DNA of 64,000 nt from Novipirellula caenicola (GCF_039545035.1 NZ_BAABRO010000011.1:124001-188000); one strand, 5' to 3'; counted from the stretch's first letter, positions 17,801 to 26,891 are shown. Numbers and translations: made by a program. Notes: generated from the letters alone by a model not told the origin.

Positions 17801-19114
17801 ATGCGAAATTTCATGAAACGATTGATTCTGTTGAACCTTCTCGTTTGTTTGCCCCTGACATTGACAACCATGCCGGTCGTGTCAGCACAGACGGCGAACG
17901 AGAATGCTGGCAAAACCACGGACAACAGCGACAGCAAGCCGCAGCTCGAAGAAACGCAGGCAGACGAAAAGCACGCGGACGAAAAGAGCACAGTCCAAGA
18001 GCCGACGATCGAGCCGCTGACAATCGGTTCGGAAGCCCCCGCTTTGGACATCGAGTACTGGATTCACGATGGTGATGGAGCGTTTTCGGAGGTGACCACG
18101 TTCGAAAAGAACAAGGTCTATGTGGTGGAGTTCTGGGCGACTTGGTGTGGACCTTGTATCTCAGCCATGCCTCATGTCGTTGGCCTGCAAAAGGAATTTG
18201 CCGATCGTGGGGTTCAAATCGTCAGCGTCAGTAGCGAGCCCGTCGAAACCATTGAAAAGTTTCTCGAGCGCGAGGTGTCTGGAGCCAAGGCAAGCGACGA
18301 CTCGGCCCAAACGTTCGAGGATCTGACTCGCAGTTATTGCCTAACCACCGATCCCGATCGCTCGACCTCTAAATCGTATATGGAAGCGGCCGGCCAAAGC
18401 GGGATTCCCTGCGCCTTCATCGTGGGAAAAAGCGGGCTTATCGAATGGATCGGTCACCCGATGTCGATGGACGAGCCGTTGGCCAAGGTGGTCAACGACG
18501 ATTGGGATCGCCAAGCGTTTGCCGAAGAATTCAAAGAAGAACAGCGCGCCGACATGGTTTTCAAGGAATTCGTCAAAGCGATGCGGAGCAACAAACCCAA
18601 CAAGGCGCTCAAGCTATTGGATGGTTACATTGCCGACGGCAAACTTGCCAACCGCGTGTCGCAGATGAAAATGGTCAAATTACAAGTGTTGGCAAGTGAT
18701 GAATCACGAGCGGACGAATTGACCGCTCACGTCACTCAATGGCTCGATGATGAATCGCTCGACGCAGAAGCGGTCAATCGTTTGGGGTGGACGGTCGCAC
18801 GCTATGCCGCCGCCGGGAAAATCAACGATCAAGAAACGGTTCGTGCGACCTTACAGAAAACACAGTCAATTTTGCCGAATGCAGGCGAATTGAAACCGTT
18901 TGTGATGGATACGATCGCTCATCTGCAACTCGCGTTAGGTGACAAGGCGGCTGCGATTGCGACCCAAACCGAAGCGATTGAATTGGCCGAAGAAAGCCAC
19001 AAGCCTCGATTGCAGCGGTTTCTCGACGAATTGACGGCTGAACCGGCTGCCGATGACGCCCCGGCGACGGAGGATTCGCCTGAGAAAACGCCGGCCAACT
19101 CCGATGAACCGTGA
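17801..19114 (+). CDS. TlpA/ResA-like thioredoxin-domain protein, secreted
   Basis: 437 residues. A signal peptide at residues 1-32 (start MRNFMKRLILLNLL; the second Met at 17813 is an alternative) is followed by an acidic linker. The thioredoxin fold has the redox pair in WATWCGPCISAMP and a cis-Pro in SGIPCAFIV, with IGSEAPALDIEYW before it as in TlpA proteins. The C-terminal half is helical and repeat-like, probably TPR. It should act as a periplasmic thiol-disulfide reductase or peroxiredoxin-like protein. The long open frame upstream of 17801 is not coding by composition. Confidence 0.85.
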   Translation: MRNFMKRLILLNLLVCLPLTLTTMPVVSAQTANENAGKTTDNSDSKPQLEETQADEKHADEKSTVQEPTIEPLTIGSEAPALDIEYWIHDGDGAFSEVTTFEKNKVYVVEFWATWCGPCISAMPHVVGLQKEFADRGVQIVSVSSEPVETIEKFLEREVSGAKASDDSAQTFEDLTRSYCLTTDPDRSTSKSYMEAAGQSGIPCAFIVGKSGLIEWIGHPMSMDEPLAKVVNDDWDRQAFAEEFKEEQRADMVFKEFVKAMRSNKPNKALKLLDGYIADGKLANRVSQMKMVKLQVLASDESRADELTAHVTQWLDDESLDAEAVNRLGWTVARYAAAGKINDQETVRATLQKTQSILPNAGELKPFVMDTIAHLQLALGDKAAAIATQTEAIELAEESHKPRLQRFLDELTAEPAADDAPATEDSPEKTPANSDEP

Positions 19115-19364
19115 CCGTGTGGCGAGGCACCCCTCGTTCCTCGCCAACCTCCGATTGCGACGCAAGAAAACGGTCTAAGCGGGGGATGACGTGAGCGGTG
19201 AACTCATTGCCGCTGAGAATCGTACAGAGTGGGCTGTATTACCTTGGCGGCTCAGGGATGGAAGTTTCGCAAGAACGAATCGTCTGCCCTCCCTCGCCGC
19301 CTCTTTCGCTTCCTGCTGAAAACACAACACACCCAAACTACCTTCCAAAGTCAAAGACGCACTC

Positions 19365-19997
19365 ATGAGACACGTTGCCAAATTAACCGTTGCTGTGGTC
19401 GCCGTTGGTTACCTTGCATTTGTTTCGGGATGCAGCAAGCCGGCAACCGACGACACGCCAACCGCGGTGGTGGATCCCCAAGGGCATGACGACCACGATC
19501 ACGATCATGATCATGATGATCATGGGCACGATCATGACCACGGACACGATCACAGTCATGATCATGGTCACGACCATGGGGCTGTCAAAGTGATCGATGC
19601 GGACAAGGCGGGGTTGGACGCCGATGCATTGGTGCATTTGGACGAAGCCGAGATGCCTGACAGCTATGCTGAGAGCGTGAAATTGCTTTCCGAGATGCGA
19701 GACAAAATTCGCGATGGATTCGCTGCCGGGAATGTCGAGCAGGCGGATGGGCCGCTACACGAGGTTGGGCATCTGCTTGAGCACATCGAAACGCAGGTCA
19801 ATCAATCGTCGCTTTCGGACGAGCAAAAGAAACAAGCCGCCGAGGCGATCGAGTCTCTCTTTGATACGTTTGGCACCGTGGATGAACGCGTCCACGACAA
19901 ACAGGGAAAAGCGGGGAAAGAATACAGTGAGGTCGCAGAATCGGTGGATGCATCGATCAAAACCCTTACCGACTTGGTCGATGCGACCAAGAAATAG
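19365..19997 (+). CDS. Histidine-rich lipoprotein, putative metal binder
   Basis: 210 residues. Signal peptide with lipobox FVSGC at about residues 19-23. Residues 40-72 are a run of His/Asp/Gly units (HDHDHDHDDHGHDH type) likely to bind zinc, nickel or copper. The rest is helical with acidic and Gln-rich stretches. The His-rich segment resembles metal-buffer regions of metal transport proteins, but no transporter gene is adjacent. Function as periplasmic metal storage is inference. Confidence 0.8.
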   Translation: MRHVAKLTVAVVAVGYLAFVSGCSKPATDDTPTAVVDPQGHDDHDHDHDHDDHGHDHDHGHDHSHDHGHDHGAVKVIDADKAGLDADALVHLDEAEMPDSYAESVKLLSEMRDKIRDGFAAGNVEQADGPLHEVGHLLEHIETQVNQSSLSDEQKKQAAEAIESLFDTFGTVDERVHDKQGKAGKEYSEVAESVDASIKTLTDLVDATKK

Positions 19998-20059
19998 TTC
20001 CGCCAACAAGCTTCCTCCAGCATTAAACGTTCGTCATCACTTTGACTTCGAATCGATCC

Positions 20060-20689
20060 ATGACACTTTTTGCCAAATTGACCGCGTCACTCTCCGTCTG
20101 CCTGGCTCTGACCTTGGTGGGGTGTGGCGACTCGCCGGTTTCCAATTCGGAATCGGTTTCGTCGCCTTTCTTGGTCTCTAGCGAACCGCCGGGGGCGATC
20201 ACCCCGACCGAGTTCAAGGAAGCCATCAGCGGCAAACAGCAAGCGGCGGCGGATGCGGACGCAGGCGATTCGGACAAAGGGGATTCAGCGGCAGATGAAG
20301 TAACGAGCGGCGATTCAGTGGCAAACGACGCGGCGGGCGACATCGCAGCGGCTAGCGAAGTCGTGTTGGCGGGTAAAATTGACGCCGGTGATCTGGATCC
20401 GTTTGAACCGGGCAAGGCCACCTTTGTGTTGTCCGAATTGCCCGATGCTGAACATGCGGCCGGCGATCCCGATCACGCGAACAATTGTCCATTTTGCAAG
20501 CGGAAATTGAAGAACGCACCCAAAGTGGTGGTGCGTTTTGTGGACGAGTCCGGTGAATTGATTGCCCGTGACGCACAAACGATGCTGGGGGTCAAAAAGG
20601 GGGATACGGTGGTCGTCAAAGGAGTTGCCGAGTATCAAGAGGCGATCAATATGATCCAAATCAACGCAGAATCGATCTATCGTCGCTGA
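20060..20689 (+). CDS. Lipoprotein with CxxC motif, unknown function
   Basis: 209 residues from the ATG at 20060. Lipobox LTLVGC near residue 22, then an Asp/Ala/Ser-rich low-complexity linker, then a compact domain with NNCPFCKRKLK, which could bind a metal, and a beta-rich end (VRFVDESGELIARDAQTM). The last part could be an OB-like fold. It lies 62 bases behind the His-rich lipoprotein on the same strand, so the two may be co-transcribed and act together in metal handling. Confidence 0.75.
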   Translation: MTLFAKLTASLSVCLALTLVGCGDSPVSNSESVSSPFLVSSEPPGAITPTEFKEAISGKQQAAADADAGDSDKGDSAADEVTSGDSVANDAAGDIAAASEVVLAGKIDAGDLDPFEPGKATFVLSELPDAEHAAGDPDHANNCPFCKRKLKNAPKVVVRFVDESGELIARDAQTMLGVKKGDTVVVKGVAEYQEAINMIQINAESIYRR

Positions 20690-20792
20690 TTCTCGCCCAA
20701 AACGATTCAACGCAGAGGGGCCGTGACCGTTCTGGTAAACTGGTTATCCTAGGGCCATCGTCCCGTTCTGCATTTTTTTATTGAATCGAATT

Positions 20793-22001
20793 GTGAGCGC
20801 TTCCTTGCCCGAAAAACTCGACCCAAAGATCAAGACCACGGACTTGGAAGTCAAAGATGCCCAGTTAATTTTTAACTCGGTATGGAAGCGGTTGGAGGCC
20901 GAATATGGTCGTGAAAACCTGCATTTTCCCCGCGAACTGATTCTGCTTGGCGGTGCCCCCGGCGCGGGCAAGGGAACCAACTCGGACTTTATCCGCAAAG
21001 TTCGCGACATTTCGTCCGAGCCGATCGTCGTTAGCCAACTGTTAAGCAGCCCCGAAGCGGAAGCGATCAAAGCGCGAGGCGGGATGGTGGGGGATCGCGA
21101 GGTCGTCGGCATTCTATTTCGCGAATTGCTGAAGCCCGAACATCGCACCGGCGCCATTTTGGATGGCTACCCGCGAACCAAAGTGCAGGTCGAATGTTTG
21201 AAGATGCTGTACGACGAAATGAAGGCGTTGCGGCGTGAGTTCGCGGATACGCCTCACGTCGTCCATTTCAAACAGCCACAATTTCACATCATGGTGCTGT
21301 TTGTCGAAGAGTCCGAGAGCATCGAGCGACAATTGCATCGCGGCCGTCAAGTCATCTCGCACAACGAAGAGGTCAAACGCACCGGGATCGGAACGCTATG
21401 GGAAGAGCGGCCTACTGATTTCAACGTCGATCTGGCTCGCAACCGGTACCGGGTGTTCAAAGAACAGACGTACGATGCCCTCGTCTCGTTGAAGCAGATC
21501 TTTCACTTCCATTTCATCAACGCACAAGCTCCGCTCGAGGTGGTGCAAGAAAACATTCTGCGCGAATTGGAATACCAAAGTTCACTCGAACTCGATCCGC
21601 GAACCTTTCACGCGCTGAACCATCTTCCGGTCGCCAGTGACATCATCATGCATGCCCGCCGGGATCTGGTCGTCCGGCTTGATGCCTACGAGATGCAGCA
21701 GACCGAACTGTTTCATCAAGTGATTGAGTTGATCGAATCAAAGATGATGCCGATCGTGATTCGGCATGCCATTTCAGGATACTGTAGTATCAATACTGAA
21801 AATTCGATCCTCGAGAACCCCATCGCGCTTAAAATGCTGATTGACGTGTTCTCAGAGCGTGGTTTTCACGCCAGCGTCGATTTGCACCGCGATGAGATTC
21901 CGGTGCGAGTGGATTTGACAACGGGCGAGGTGCATTGCCGCCAGAAAAAAGTCTTTCGTATCGCCATCCGCTTTAAAGGGTCCGAGATACGTCGAGGCTA
22001 A
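20793..22001 (+). CDS. Adenylate-kinase-like nucleoside monophosphate kinase with C-terminal extension
   Basis: 402 residues from the GTG at 20793; TTG at 20781 is an alternative. The P-loop GGAPGAGKGT is the adenylate-kinase form, and DGYPRTKVQVE matches the NMP-binding DGFPR motif. The later arginine-rich lid helices are present. The C-terminal 150 residues are not part of ordinary adenylate kinases. It is about twice their length, so it is a divergent relative and its substrate is uncertain. The PPK2 gene begins 53 bases downstream, suggesting a nucleotide/polyphosphate unit. Confidence 0.75.
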   Translation: MSASLPEKLDPKIKTTDLEVKDAQLIFNSVWKRLEAEYGRENLHFPRELILLGGAPGAGKGTNSDFIRKVRDISSEPIVVSQLLSSPEAEAIKARGGMVGDREVVGILFRELLKPEHRTGAILDGYPRTKVQVECLKMLYDEMKALRREFADTPHVVHFKQPQFHIMVLFVEESESIERQLHRGRQVISHNEEVKRTGIGTLWEERPTDFNVDLARNRYRVFKEQTYDALVSLKQIFHFHFINAQAPLEVVQENILRELEYQSSLELDPRTFHALNHLPVASDIIMHARRDLVVRLDAYEMQQTELFHQVIELIESKMMPIVIRHAISGYCSINTENSILENPIALKMLIDVFSERGFHASVDLHRDEIPVRVDLTTGEVHCRQKKVFRIAIRFKGSEIRRG

Positions 22002-22054
22002 CTTGCGTGTTTGAATGATCCGCGATTCCAGTCCAATTCAACGAGGTTTTTCAG

Positions 22055-22900
22055 ATGGATTTTGTCAAAAAACATATCGTTGAACCCGGTACGACGGTCC
22101 GTTTGAAAAAGATCGCTACCGAACCGGACGGCCCCTTTGACGATAAACAAGACGCCTACGACTTTACTGCCGATACCATCGCCAAGATGCGAGACTTGCA
22201 GTATCGCTTGTACGTCGAGGGTAAACAGTCGTTGCTGATTGTGCTGCAGGCTCCTGATGCCGCAGGCAAGGACGGTGTGATTCGCAAGGTGTTCGGGCAC
22301 CTCAACGCGCAAGGCGTTCGTACGTTCCCCTTCAAAGTGCCCACCGAGATCGAACGATCGCATGACTTTCTGTGGCGGATTCATCAGTGCACGCCCGCGG
22401 CCGGCCAGGTGTCAATCTTCAATCGATCGCACTATGAAGACGTGTTGGTCGTGCGAGTCGAGGACTTGGTGCCCAAACGCGTTTGGAGCAAACGCTACGA
22501 GATGATCAACCAGTTCGAGTTGTTGCTTGCCGAAAATGGGACTCGCATCGTCAAGTTCTACTTGCACATCAGTCCAGCCGAGCAACTAGAGCGTTTCAAG
22601 GAGCGGCTGGATCGTCCTGAGAAGCACTGGAAACTGAATCTGGGCGACTATGACGCGCGTCAGCAATGGGATGCGTACCGCGAGGCCTACGAAACCGCAT
22701 TCGAAAAATGCAGTACCAAGGCGGCCCCCTGGTTCGTGATCCCGGCCGACAAAAAGTGGTACCGCAACGCCGCCGTTTCCGCCATCGTCTGCCAAACGCT
22801 CGAAGAGATGGATCCTCAGTTTCCGGAGGTCGACGTCGATCTCGACCAAGTTCGCAAACGGTACGAGGACGCATTGGCACAGTTAGACGACGATGCCTAA
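22055..22900 (+). CDS. Polyphosphate kinase 2 family protein
   Basis: 281 residues. PPK2 enzymes move phosphate between polyphosphate and nucleoside mono- or diphosphates. The Walker A APDAAGKDG, the Walker B region FNRSHYEDVL and the lid motif ERLDRPEKHWKLN are clear. Length fits the short one-domain classes. The substrate class (NDP or NMP) cannot be settled by eye. It sits behind the adenylate-kinase-like gene. Confidence 0.92.
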   Translation: MDFVKKHIVEPGTTVRLKKIATEPDGPFDDKQDAYDFTADTIAKMRDLQYRLYVEGKQSLLIVLQAPDAAGKDGVIRKVFGHLNAQGVRTFPFKVPTEIERSHDFLWRIHQCTPAAGQVSIFNRSHYEDVLVVRVEDLVPKRVWSKRYEMINQFELLLAENGTRIVKFYLHISPAEQLERFKERLDRPEKHWKLNLGDYDARQQWDAYREAYETAFEKCSTKAAPWFVIPADKKWYRNAAVSAIVCQTLEEMDPQFPEVDVDLDQVRKRYEDALAQLDDDA

Positions 22901-22959
22901 CTGCGTCGCCGTAGCGATTGCGTGGCAAAGATCGGAGGGCCTGTTGCGATTTGCCTGGG

Positions 22960-23012
22960 TAGCGGTGCGGCGCAAGCCGCCCGGTTGCGGCGAGTAAAAC
23001 GTTCGAAATTTA
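22960..23012 (-). repeat. Dispersed intergenic repeat family A, copy 3
   Basis: TAGCGGTGCGGCGCAAGCCG continues to AAAACGTTCGAAATTTA. Its reverse complement matches 1873-1920 closely; its first half matches the first half of 4486-4565. Confidence 0.65.
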
Positions 23013-23078
23013 ATGAGCAGCTCGTCCCGCTCCGCGCTAAAAACCACGCGGTTGGTCCCGCAGGCACTGTAGGGGCAT

Positions 23079-23103
23079 AAAAAAAGAGTCCACTAAAGGA
23101 CTC
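23079..23103 (-). terminator. Rho-independent terminator of the small basic protein gene
   Basis: On the minus strand a perfect 6 bp stem GAGTCC/GGACTC with a six-base loop is followed by seven T residues. It lies about 110 bases after the stop of the small basic gene. Confidence 0.75.
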
Positions 23104-23211
23104 TGCTGGCCCCGGCGACGGACAAGCGTGTCCGTCGGATGGGTAAGAGAGAGGGGGGCGGTGACAGTAAAGCTGCCCACATTCGCCATGCCCTAATGAA
23201 AACAGCGAGAA

Positions 23212-23301
23212 TTATTTCTTGCGGTGACGAATTTTCGCTCGCATGCGGCGTTTCTTACGTCCAACTTTTCGTCGTCCTTTGCCCGTTCGTTTCGTACCCA
23301 C
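23212..23301 (-). CDS. 29-residue very basic protein, ribosome-associated-like
   Basis: GTG start at 23301, TAA at 23212-23214. The product reads VGTKRTGKGRRKVGRKKR and ends MRAKIRHRKK: Lys/Arg/His over more than half of its length. A GGAG about ten bases upstream of the GTG (reading GGAGAACGAACTAG) is a good ribosome-binding site, and a terminator follows. The KKRRMRAKIRHRKK pattern resembles the AURKAIP1/COX24 (bS22-like) family of tiny ribosomal proteins, but this is a short match. It is too short for usual gene callers. Confidence 0.6.
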   Translation of the reverse strand: MGTKRTGKGRRKVGRKKRRMRAKIRHRKK

Positions 23302-23632
23302 CTAGTTCGTTCTCCATTGCGATTGGGTTGGTATGGAAAGCCATTACCAACGCAGATTGAATTAATTTTTAAGTTTAAACGCGTCGCCGCAAGGCACAGC
23401 CTACCAAAACCATTGCTAATGACCAAGCCCTAGCCTCATTCCGCGACGTTGCGAAGCGTTTTCGGGTAGCTACCGTCGCCAGAAGGTGGTGATTCGCAAC
23501 GGACGGCCTCCACCCGCGCTCTGGCGAGCGTAGCGATGGGAACGCCTTTGCCGCAATTTTCCGCCTGCAAATGCTCCGCAGCGTCGCCCAGTCCGCTGCG
23601 GTTGACAAGGCGATTTTCCTGGTCAGCGTCGT
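23302..23632. other. Intergenic region upstream of the small basic gene with dispersed repeat B
   Basis: 331 bases between the P-loop ATPase stop and the small basic gene. Repeat family B covers 23451-23540; the rest should hold the small gene's promoter. No other gene is seen. Confidence 0.5.
23451..23540 (-). repeat. Dispersed intergenic repeat family B, copy 1
   Basis: Reverse complement of this segment (CGCTACGCTCGCCAGAGCG, a variable middle, then CCACCTTCTGGCGACGGTAG and CGCTTCGC) aligns with 49511-49607. The two CTCGCCAGAG and TTCTGGCGA blocks can pair with each other, so the element is a long imperfect palindrome. Confidence 0.65.
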
Positions 23633-25132
23633 CTAAGTGAACGTGGGGTCGTTGTCGCGACCGTAAACCGCCAATGCGGATTCAAATGTTTCTGCCTTGA
23701 TTTTGAATTCGGGCTGCGAATCGGTGTAGTGATTGCAGTGATCCACCAGCACTCGGTACAGGAACCGGAACAGGTGGCGTGGTACCCGCAGCGACTGGAA
23801 CGCCGAGAGCATCCGTTGGTAGCTGACGTCGTCCTCAAACAAATCTTTGGGTTCAGGCGTTTGGTTGTCGCCTGCACAAGCCATCATGCGAGCCCGAGCC
23901 AGATCATAAAGGGCCTCGCCGGTCCACTGAAACGCGGGGATCACATTCTGTTTGTCCAACCTTGCTCGCTCGTGAAATTCTCGAGTCTCACGCTCAATTT
24001 CTCGATGCAATTCTTGAGGCAGCATCATTTTGAATCCCATGCCAGGATGTTTTAGCAGTTTGTTGTCCAACATTGGCCAGACAAAACGCTGCATCAATTC
24101 GGGTTTTCCGCCCGTCATGTGCGGTTCGTCGACACGGTCCATCAACACGATGATTCCGGTGTAGCCAAGTTTGCGAAGGATGCCTTGGAACTTGTGCAGC
24201 AATTCATAACGATCGTCGGTGCGATCGTAGCGAGGCAGCGGTTGGCTGGCCAACTCCGATTTGGGGATGCTCTGCAGCACCTTTCGCATCGATCCGGTTT
24301 CGCGTTTTCCGACTCGCATGTGTCGGTGCATGCCCAACGCGGCAATTTGGCACTTGATCACCCGGATCCAATGCGGCAACCAACCGATCACCAACAACAG
24401 CGGCAACAACCAAAGTGCGGTCAAGTCGCGGCCACCCTCAGCAAGCGTGGTGGGCGGGAACAGCCAGCCAACAAAAATGATCGCCAAGATCGACCAAACA
24501 ATCGCACCGAACAAGGTCGTTTTGGACGACATGTTTCCATATCGCAGGTGTTTTCGCAGCGAGTTCCAACGCGACATGAAGGTTGAATCGGTCGATTGGT
24601 CATAGCAGGCCGCCAGCAACAACAAATCTCGTGCTGACGTGCGATCCAATGATCGGATCGAAGCGTCATCGATCGCATCGGCCTTGCCCGTCGAGTTGAT
24701 CCCCAACATGCGGTCGACCAAATCGGTGACGCCGATGCAAAGAATCGCGTCGACATGGTCCCACAATCGCCACGCATCCAACACCTTTTCAGGCTTCTTG
24801 CTGACGCGGCGACTGAGCCGTTCGCTGAAATGATCCAGGAACGGATTGAAGTCATCGTAGTGAATGACGTAAACGCGCCGCTCGGAATTCTCGTGGTTGT
24901 AACGCGCCAAGTGACGGTCAATCTGTAACCGCATCGCAGTCTTTCCCGATCCCTTGGGCCCGAAGATGATCGAGGTCGACGGATCGCTTGGATCACCGTA
25001 GACCTTGTCCCAAATCGGGTGATACGCGTTGCTGATGCAGTGCTCTTTGAACACCGGGTCCGTTTGCGCATCTTCCTCAGCAAAAGGGTTGCGGAGGATG
25101 CCATGATGTTCAAGAAAACTTTGGATGTTCAT
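23633..25132 (-). CDS. Membrane-anchored P-loop ATPase, unknown function
   Basis: 499 residues. Walker A GPKGSGKT at residues 58-65; Walker B-like GIIVLMDRVDEPH near residue 335. Two hydrophobic segments, about 207-228 and 240-258, sit between them, so the ATPase domain is split by a membrane hairpin, as in KAP-family NTPases. NPFLDHFSERLSRR and other charged helices fill the rest. The NTPase call is firm; relation to KAP proteins is inference. It is followed by the secreted 25232 gene's stop, both on the minus strand. Confidence 0.75.
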   Translation of the reverse strand: MNIQSFLEHHGILRNPFAEEDAQTDPVFKEHCISNAYHPIWDKVYGDPSDPSTSIIFGPKGSGKTAMRLQIDRHLARYNHENSERRVYVIHYDDFNPFLDHFSERLSRRVSKKPEKVLDAWRLWDHVDAILCIGVTDLVDRMLGINSTGKADAIDDASIRSLDRTSARDLLLLAACYDQSTDSTFMSRWNSLRKHLRYGNMSSKTTLFGAIVWSILAIIFVGWLFPPTTLAEGGRDLTALWLLPLLLVIGWLPHWIRVIKCQIAALGMHRHMRVGKRETGSMRKVLQSIPKSELASQPLPRYDRTDDRYELLHKFQGILRKLGYTGIIVLMDRVDEPHMTGGKPELMQRFVWPMLDNKLLKHPGMGFKMMLPQELHREIERETREFHERARLDKQNVIPAFQWTGEALYDLARARMMACAGDNQTPEPKDLFEDDVSYQRMLSAFQSLRVPRHLFRFLYRVLVDHCNHYTDSQPEFKIKAETFESALAVYGRDNDPTFT

Positions 25133-25231
25133 CGCGGAATGCTTACAAAAGGGCCTGTGTTAAAAAACGATTCGCGTCAGAGAATTAGCGGCGGTTGACT
25201 CGCGGAGGGTTTTTCCACCCTCGTGTCATCC

Positions 25232-25813
25232 TTACTTTTCGATGCTTTTGATCATCTCGACGAAAGCATCGCGGTTTTCGGAAACCACTTCGGCAGGACC
25301 GACCATTTTGACAAAGTACTTGCGGCCTTCGGGATGGACGATGATCGCGCCGGTCATGGCATAGTTTTCACGCTCGACCGTCTTGCCACCGAAAAAGGGA
25401 CCTCCGCCCATCCGTTCTTGGAACTTTCCGCTGACGTCAACGATGTGAACGTTCCACTTACCGACTTTCATCTCTTTGGTTTTCTGAGCTTCGGGATCAC
25501 CGCCGCTGAATTGACCTTTCCAACGAGAAATGTTCGCTTGAACATCACCACCAGCTGCCATGAACGTCACGCGTGCCGTTGCCTCTTCGTTCTTTTCCGA
25601 CTTGGCAACAAATTCATGCTCGATGATTCCCGATTGCGGCTTCGTCGCTTTGAATTCAGCAGGCACCTTCAAGTCGGCCTCGCCAAACACGCTGACCGTC
25701 TTTGCTTCGGCTTTGTCGGACGTATCCGCAGCATCGGCGGCAAAGGAATGGGGCGTGACCACAGCAAAAAGGGTGGCAAGGCAAAGGGTGCTTAGTCGTT
25801 GCGCAGTCGTCAT
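25232..25813 (-). CDS. Secreted protein of unknown function
   Basis: 193 residues. Signal peptide (MTTAQRLSTLCLATLFAVV, cut after SFA). The mature part has beta-strand-like stretches and a GGGPFFGGKTVERENYAMTG segment, with a C-terminal helix EVVSENRDAFVEMIKSI. The order of elements, including VGPAEVVSENRDAF, recalls small periplasmic proteins in which a rigid domain handles a lipophilic ligand, but I cannot name a family. It likely has its own promoter in the gap upstream. Confidence 0.7.
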   Translation of the reverse strand: MTTAQRLSTLCLATLFAVVTPHSFAADAADTSDKAEAKTVSVFGEADLKVPAEFKATKPQSGIIEHEFVAKSEKNEEATARVTFMAAGGDVQANISRWKGQFSGGDPEAQKTKEMKVGKWNVHIVDVSGKFQERMGGGPFFGGKTVERENYAMTGAIIVHPEGRKYFVKMVGPAEVVSENRDAFVEMIKSIEK

Positions 25814-26132
25814 CGTTCTGGCTCCTGGGGAGATTCTGGGTGAGTCGGGGCTTCACTTGTCGTCTACATCAATGGCTGGCAGGGGATCGGTTTTTGAAGG
25901 GCCGATTGCGCCAGCAGCTACCCGATACTGTAGTACATCGGTCCACCGTCCGGTATCGGTCCGCCGCCGTTACGTCGAGGCGAAGCTAAATCTCGTTCCA
26001 GTTGTGAGCTTGTGTGCACTTATGCCGCCCCCGCCGCCAAAAACGAGGGCCCACTGCAAACGAGGCTGTAAAATCAGCCCCGTCGAAAACAAGCGGGGCG
26101 AAAACGCTTTCGCCCGTAATGCGAGATCGGCC
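25814..26132. other. Intergenic region between two minus-strand genes
   Basis: 319 bases with a short near-repeat (CGGTCCACCG / CGGTCCGCCG near 25945). No gene is seen. Confidence 0.4.
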
Positions 26133-26891
26133 CTACCGCCCCGCCACCGCCAACAGGGCGGCGACCAACCCAATTGCGACAAGAGAAAGGACGGTAATCG
26201 TGACGGCGCGTTGCAGGAATCGCTTTCGCTTGATCGCTCCGATTTGTCGATTTCCATACACTTCGGTTGCCGCGGGTGACATGTCTCCGGACGATGGGGT
26301 CAGCGCCGCCGAATCAAACGCGAATTTTTCAGCGGTGTCACCAAAATGATTGTTTCGCTTGGCTACCGGGGTAACCACAGCGGCACGGCCGGAAAGCTCG
26401 GGCAATACGTCGATCGCATCCCGCCACTCGGCCCAGCCGTCGCGCCACACCAGCGCCGTCGCTGCGACACGGCCTTCGGTGATCCATTCACGAAACACCT
26501 CTTCGCTGGCCGGTCCGTATTGACCACCACTGGGTGGGCGAACGTACCACGTGGACTCGCCGTCAAACAATGCACTGGATGACTTGGGACGCTCAATCGT
26601 GCGAGCTGCCGGAGCAACATCGACGTTCGCAGCGATGTCCTCACCCGAAGAATCTGATGCCGTCGCGACCGAACTCGGTTGGCGAGACTCAGCTTGTGGC
26701 TGCGGAGCACCCGCTTGGGATTCAGCGGCGACGGGGGCGGTCCGCACTTCGACCGGAGTGGATTTAGCGGTGTCGTGCAACGGAATACGGAATCGTGACG
26801 CACACGATGGGCACACCCCGCGGCGGCCCGCGAGTTCACGCTTGATATTCAGTTGCTTGTTGCAAACATGGCAGGCGAACCGGATGCCCAT
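26133..26891 (-). CDS. Zinc-ribbon, GYF_2-domain, C-terminal membrane-anchored protein
   Basis: 252 residues from the start at 26891 (MGIRFACHVCN). The N-terminal CxxC pair (CHVCN and CPSC) forms a zinc ribbon, common at the start of planctomycete proteins. A Ser/Ala/Pro-rich linker leads to a GYF_2 domain (WYVRPPSGGQYGPASEEV and GWAEWRDAIDVL). The last 20 residues are a membrane anchor (VTITVLSLVAIGLVAALLA). GYF_2 domains bind proline-rich peptides or mediate protein contacts. Function is unknown. Confidence 0.85.
   Translation of the reverse strand: MGIRFACHVCNKQLNIKRELAGRRGVCPSCASRFRIPLHDTAKSTPVEVRTAPVAAESQAGAPQPQAESRQPSSVATASDSSGEDIAANVDVAPAARTIERPKSSSALFDGESTWYVRPPSGGQYGPASEEVFREWITEGRVAATALVWRDGWAEWRDAIDVLPELSGRAAVVTPVAKRNNHFGDTAEKFAFDSAALTPSSGDMSPAATEVYGNRQIGAIKRKRFLQRAVTITVLSLVAIGLVAALLAVAGR

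Larger units (their letters stand above)
22901..23211. other. Intergenic region with repeat, terminator and hairpins
   Basis: 311 bases holding dispersed repeat A copy 3 (22960-23012), a minus-strand terminator (23079-23103) and a perfect 9 bp hairpin CGACGGACA/TGTCCGTCG at 23117-23138. Confidence 0.6.
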
